Below are positions 59,580 through 64,000 of a stretch of DNA of 64,000 bases, piece after piece. Positions within the stretch are counted from its first letter, which is position 1; the number at the start of each line of letters is the position of its first letter. This stretch comes from Wolfiporia cocos (taxonomy: Eukaryota > Basidiomycota > Agaricomycetes > Polyporales > Phaeolaceae). The DNA lies in the NCBI GenBank assembly GCA_029448655.1, contig JACCLO010000046.1:25458-89457 (forward strand), read 5' to 3'. Both the position numbers and the translations under genes were made by a program. Below the pieces are notes generated by a model that saw only the letters and a list, made by a program, of their open reading frames with translations, was not told the origin of the DNA and did no database searches.

Positions 59580-61131
59580 TTAATACAGGATTCGGAAACA
59601 CATGGGCAAGTCTTCACATGCTTTGCTAGGAAAAAACACGACTTTTGTCGATGCCTTTTCCGGTTGTCCCAAGGTTAGGACGGTCTCTCTTGGGAGGGGT
59701 TGGGGATTCCTCGAAGACGTGGGGTAGACGTTGTCGTCTCCGATCGCGCGTGGTGGGGGCCAACTCCACCTGTACCGACCGTTGCCGCTATGATGAGGGC
59801 ACGGTGCTGGTACTGGCCTGTTGGTCATGGGAACGAAATATTCCCGGATGACTTCTCGGACTGAATCGTCCATTTTCTGTTGTCGGTTTTGCCGAGGACC
59901 GACGTTCCTCCACTAGACTTTCCGCTTTGCTGCCGGCCAGGGTTTCGGCTTCTTGAAGCGACACGGGTTGATACGGGTTTCTGTACAGGCGTCAGCGGTC
60001 CACAGACGTTGCACTTGCGTGCGGGGGCGGCGAGGTACCAGTTCTTGACTTGGCGTTCTGCTTCCGTTCGGCACCCGCTGCGGGCGTCGGAGGGAAGCGT
60101 CGTTGGCTTCTCCTTGATGTTTCGCCCCGTGGTCTTGTCAGACCCGGACGTAGTGGTGGGTGTGGGTGACGGTTGAGGTGGTCTTGCCAGACCCCGTCTT
60201 TCCTTCTCCTTCCTCTTCTCTCCGTCGCCGAATAATGTTCCGCCTGCGATTTTGTCGCGATAGGCGGCCTTGTACATGCAGATAGACATGTCGAGATATT
60301 TCTCCCAGTCCGTTAGGGGCCTGGAAGGTTCCGGACGCCTCCATAGATTCCGAAAGGCTTCCCGCACCTTCGCATGGGAACACGTGCGGTAGCTTCTGGA
60401 TGAGGGTCTTTTCCTCGGTTTCTGCCTTGCGCGCCAATTGTCGCAGGCGCTCCGCGTATACGAAGAAGTCGGCTTCGGCCTTCTTCCTGCCCTGAGTCAC
60501 CGAAGTAACTCTCGATCTCCTCCTGGGCGATCTCCTTCTCGTTCTTTTTCCCATATACGTTCTCCATCTCCCGTTTCGAACTCGGCCCACGTGCCAAGGA
60601 CTCCGCAGGGTCGCGGGACTCTTTACACGCGCTTCCTGATAACGGAAGGCGTGGCGGATAGCCTGGTCAGGGCGGGATACGATCTGCCGACGTTCAGTCG
60701 GTGATCTCTGCGTCCGCGAAGTACATGATGCACTTCGCGAGCCACTCCGTCACTGATCATCGAGCGCCCTCGCCTTGAGAATTTCTGGCGGGGGGTGTGG
60801 CTTTCCGAGCATAAGTCGGTGCGGCGTGGTGCTGCTGCTTATGGTGGCACTGTCCGGGCCTGCAGCTTGTGCGGAGCCTTTTCCACGGCTGTGCGACGCG
60901 CGAGTGCGCGGTCCAGGTCGTTGCGATCTGCTCGCCGGTGATTTTCCAGGCTGCGGATTGCGACCATTGAGGGCCACGGATATAACGGCGACGCAGCCTC
61001 ATCGGACTTTCGCAACCACTTTTGCGAATCGCTTATTTGCGCTGAGTATATTTCGGAGCTGCGGTGATTGAGTCTGTGGAGAAGTTGGCAGCGGCGTTGG
61101 CTGCCTCGACTATGCTATTGAAAGCAACGGC
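59580..61131 (-). pseudogene. gag: gag, C-terminal part, of the inverted element
   Basis: Capsid text VYGKKNEKEIAQEEIESYFG near 60,540, a downstream block LTDWEKYLDMSICMYKAAYR near 60,300 that matches the first element's TDWEVYLDMAIDLYK, then a Pro/Thr-rich tail. A cysteine pair (CNVCGPL, about 60,000) replaces the CHHC knuckle region. Several frame changes. Confidence 0.75.
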
Positions 61132-62048
61132 TGTCACAGATAATGCGAAAGCATAATCATAGACGTTACGGAGCAATAACTAGGGTACATTACCCGTACT
61201 TGGCGCCGGCATACATGGCCTACACCATAGAGTGTCTAATAGGCGCCGAGCGTGGGAATATGAACTGCAGATATAGCTGGACCCTCGATAGCAGCATGAG
61301 CTTGTTATCGTAGCCCTTTTTGGGGGAGTGGCTATATGCCACTCATAAGCACGTCGCATTGGGTCCGCAGCGCGTCTTGTGATATAATAACAGCTCACCC
61401 GGTCGCCGGTTCGAACCTGGGTGGTGGCAAATATTTCCACTGCCTGGGGCGCTTCCGAACCACTGGCGGCTGAGGGAAAAGTACCCACCACGTGACCCCT
61501 GTATCATGGGGCCCCTCTATAACCGTAAGGTATCAGGGGATAAGATTGGTCAAAGCTTGCGTGGTAAAAACTACTATTAAATAGCCTTAACCCGCACCCA
61601 AAATCCAGGGTGTAAGTCGGGCCTTCAAGAGGTTGGCACACACGTCATAAGCCAAATGGTATAAGGGATTGGGGGTACCCTTCACCAGGCACAATGACAA
61701 AGCATAGTAGAAGTGATACTTAGTACCGGGGGCGGCTTGATGCAGCCTAAGTTATCTCCTTAACCAGAGACGGTTAATCCTTGAAGTGGGGTAATGTCAC
61801 AGATAATGCGAAAGCATAATATCATAGACGTTACGGAGCAATAACTAGGGTACATTACCCGTACGTGGCGCCGGCATACATGGCCTACACCATAGAGTGT
61901 CTAATAGGCGCCGAGCGTGGGAATATGAACTGCAGATATAGCTGGACCCTCGATAGCAGCATGAGCTGTTATCGTAGCCCTTTTGGGGGAGTGGCTATTA
62001 TGCCACTCATAAGCACGTTGCATTGGGTCCGCAGCGCGTCTTGTGATT
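61132..62048 (+). mobile_element. Complete TRIM (terminal-repeat retrotransposon in miniature), target duplication ACGGC
   Basis: Two near-identical terminal repeats (61132-61384 and 61795-62048) flank about 410 bases without coding capacity; ACGGC lies at 61127-61131 and 62049-62053. The inner part begins just after the first repeat with text resembling a tRNA 3' half (GCCGGTTCGAACCTGGGTGG) and ends in a purine run (GAAGTGGGGTAA) before the second repeat, as in an LTR element. It must be mobilised by another element's proteins. Solo repeats of this or a related family lie at 19961-20209, 25303-25540 and 31364-31574. Confidence 0.9.
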
Positions 62049-62413
62049 ACGGCTATTTCTGCCTGTAGGTCGTCAAGGGCTTCGGGGGCGACGCCGCTGA
62101 CCAATCGGTCGTACATCTCGCCATGGTCCCCGTAGAAGATGTCTTCAGGGACCTCCATTTCGAGGGGCTGGTACGGACCATAAGCGGGGGGGAGCACGAC
62201 TTCGCCGGTTATGGCGTTGTCGGGAATGGCTTCCCCGAGCCACGTCTCATCTCGGATAATTTGGAGACGCTCTCGTTGAGCGCGACGAACGCGGGCTGTG
62301 CATTCGATGGGGGGCGGGTTTGTGAGTTCCCGCGCCTGACGGGTTGGAGTCTCCGGGTTGCTTTCCGGAGAAGAAGCCCTGGAGGTGGAGGTTCCTGCGC
62401 GAGTGGTCGGCAT
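62049..62413 (-). pseudogene. gag: gag, N-terminal part, of the inverted element (cut by the TRIM)
   Basis: Starts MPTTRAGTSTSRASSPES at 62413 and runs to DDLQAEIAV, where the TRIM begins. The text resumes beyond 61,131 with AFNSIVEAANAAANF. The intact frame up to the insertion point suggests that the TRIM struck a still open gene. Confidence 0.8.
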
Positions 62414-62590
62414 TGTGCTGTGACCGGCGCAGATAAGTCCTCTTGATCTTGGTTGAAGATAATAGAAATAGGAAATAAAATATCCTTGTCAGGATGTGAG
62501 TCATATAGTCGAGTCATGCCTTATGCCTTTCGTTTCAGTCTTGTCAGACTATGAAGCGTGATAACCCTTGTCAGGATTATATTTGTGTGT

Positions 62591-63547
62591 CTATGACAAC
62601 GAGGGGAACTGGAGATTAAGGGCGTTCAAGCCCCGTACGATATGTCTTTCCTCTATCCCTCGCCCCTTCCTCAGATATGCTCCTACTGCTTTGGCGTCCC
62701 TCTCTACTTCCCGCATCTGCTTATTATCTAGCTGGCGGTATAGTACGGCTTCGAAGAACTTATAGCTCATTTTGCTAAAAGCCTTCACCATGTCGAGGAA
62801 TTCCTGGGACTCTGGCTTGCAGGACTCCCGGTAGTCGTTAATGAGCTTGTTGTACAAGCTTGCTAGAAGCTTGTGCGCGGCCTCGAGTTTTGGGAGGATG
62901 CGCTGGGCCCATTCGTACTGTTTTAGTGTACATAAGACTAGATCGGGGTCGATGTGTTCGGGGAACTCCGACTCGTAGTCCTTGATCCAGGGTTGCCGGA
63001 TGGTGACGGACTTGGCGATAGCTGTCGCCGTCTCCTTGGAGAGGATTCTCTCCTCCAGCGGTCGGCCCGAGTAGCCCGTAGAAGGCTGGTACTGGGGGCC
63101 GAACTTGGCGTGGTGGGCGTCGGCAAAAGCTTTGGCAGCTGCTTCCTCCGAGCCCTGCACGCGGGCACGCTCGGCAGTCCACAACCGCCGCTGCTCTTCT
63201 GCGAACTTGAGTTGTTGTGCATAGAGTTGGTTGTCTTCGAGCAACCAGTCGTCGTACTCCCACTGTTCCTCGGGCGTGAGCTTTGGGAGGCTGATGCGGG
63301 TGTTGTCGCTAGGGTTCCACGAATTGTTGTGGTAGCGGCGGGTAAGAATGAGGTCCTTGACCTCCTTGACGCTCTTGGATGGAATGTCCCAGAGCTCCGG
63401 TTTCCCGGTAGCAGCGTTGGTCACCACCATCTTGTTTGGGGGGGCGGCGACCGACTGCTTGACCTTCTCCTTGGGGAGTTGGACGAGTCCAGCGGCGAGG
63501 CGAGCCTCGAGCCTGTGGACGGATGCTTCGTAACGGTCGGCGGGCAT
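62591..63547 (-). CDS. Accessory ORF upstream of gag in the inverted element
   Basis: Intact 318-residue frame (MPADRYEASVHRLEARLAAG onward) with long helical stretches and no known catalytic motif. It is homologous to 47252-48067 (see there) and is the only gene of this element still open end to end, which hints at function or chance. Confidence 0.75.
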   Translation of the reverse strand: MPADRYEASVHRLEARLAAGLVQLPKEKVKQSVAAPPNKMVVTNAATGKPELWDIPSKSVKEVKDLILTRRYHNNSWNPSDNTRISLPKLTPEEQWEYDDWLLEDNQLYAQQLKFAEEQRRLWTAERARVQGSEEAAAKAFADAHHAKFGPQYQPSTGYSGRPLEERILSKETATAIAKSVTIRQPWIKDYESEFPEHIDPDLVLCTLKQYEWAQRILPKLEAAHKLLASLYNKLINDYRESCKPESQEFLDMVKAFSKMSYKFFEAVLYRQLDNKQMREVERDAKAVGAYLRKGRGIEERHIVRGLNALNLQFPSLS

Positions 63548-64000
63548 GACTATGTGACTATGTAAGAAGATACGTAAAAAATGTATGTAGTCTAATGATA
63601 ATGGTCGTGTCTTGATTTGCTCGGTATGCGTATAGTCGGTGTAGTCGACGTCTGACGGAGCTCTCTCTAACTCCGCCAGGAAGGATCGGATACAACACCT
63701 GTGACGGGCCTACGTCTGGGTGGAAATTCATTTAGAGTATTGCACTCAGGGTGATATAACCCGTAATCTCCTAATGTCCGGATACATCGGTTATCCATTG
63801 CCTCGTAGTCCCGAGTAGGGTAGTACGGCTCAGGGAGATGCTCGGAAGCTTCTCGACCTATAGAGCGCGGCGCAGGGCCTTCGTCCGTTACATATGTAAG
63901 GAGATCCCTTTAACGTCTAATGGGGTAAGACGGCCTACTTATCCGAGGATCGCACGGTCAGGGGTTAACCCTAGTCGGCATAATGATCCCCGAATATTTC
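63548..64000 (-). other. Leader of the inverted element, window edge
   Basis: About 450 bases, no credible frame, presumably the leader between the (unseen) 5' LTR and the accessory ORF. No primer site recognised. Confidence 0.5.

Larger units (their letters stand above)
55593..64000 (-). mobile_element. Second, diverged gypsy element in inverted orientation, truncated and with two insertions
   Basis: Minus-strand order from the right edge: about 450 bases of leader (63548-64000), accessory ORF, gag, protease, RT, RNase H, integrase up to the GPY/F module, then the 3' LTR of the first element. The chromodomain, any dUTPase and the 3' LTR are missing; they are not found beyond the first element's 5' LTR either, so the junction is not a simple insertion. 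The 5' LTR would lie outside the window. The proteins are clearly related to but well diverged from those of the first element. Confidence 0.88.

Overview
The window looks like nuclear DNA from a filamentous basidiomycete, most likely an Agaricomycete. The genes are densely split by introns of about 45-60 bases with GTRNGY donors and short exons. The mobile elements are fungal types: Ty3/gypsy chromoviruses, a KDZ transposon with its CxC2 cysteine cluster, and a P-loop/nuclease protein of the Crinkler/RHS type. All calls come from reading the sequence; no database search was run.

Positions 1-18,100 form a gene-bearing arm. On the minus strand lie a lunapark-like C-terminal exon, an Agaricomycete gene of uncertain function, the meiotic MutS homologue MSH4 (26 exons traced, 819 residues, frame closed end to end) and an NTPase/nuclease gene of the Crinkler/RHS type. 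On the plus strand lie a small two-exon hypothetical gene, an RPP40-like RNase P gene that appears inactivated by three tryptophan-to-stop changes, an unrecognised gene, and a 16-exon, 1,146-residue protein that resembles meiotic chromosome-axis proteins (SYCP2/Red1 type). MSH4 and the axis-like gene are under 3 kb apart, so this arm may be a meiotic neighbourhood.

Positions 18,100-45,930 are a graveyard of repeats with almost no coding sequence. I could delimit ten solo LTRs or short LTR-like elements, seven of them with perfect 5-base target duplications, as well as a nested MITE, a Ty1/copia fragment, two copies of a satellite-bearing element, a 33-base tandem repeat, a 42-45-base minisatellite, four arrays of one 9-base GC-rich unit, and a broken KDZ transposase gene. 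Most LTRs carry a stem-loop just downstream of a CATGTATATA promoter. Its position is constant but its stem sequence changes with compensating substitutions.

Positions 45,929-55,592 hold a full-length Ty3/gypsy chromovirus (LTR, accessory ORF, gag, PR-RT-RNase H, integrase, chromodomain, then a dUTPase domain, LTR). It is broken by several 1-base frameshifts, mostly in homopolymer runs. From 55,593 to the window end lies a second, diverged element of the same lineage on the opposite strand. It has lost its 3' end and is interrupted by a 657-base solo LTR and by a complete 917-base TRIM (LTR, about 410-base non-coding middle, LTR), both with perfect target duplications.
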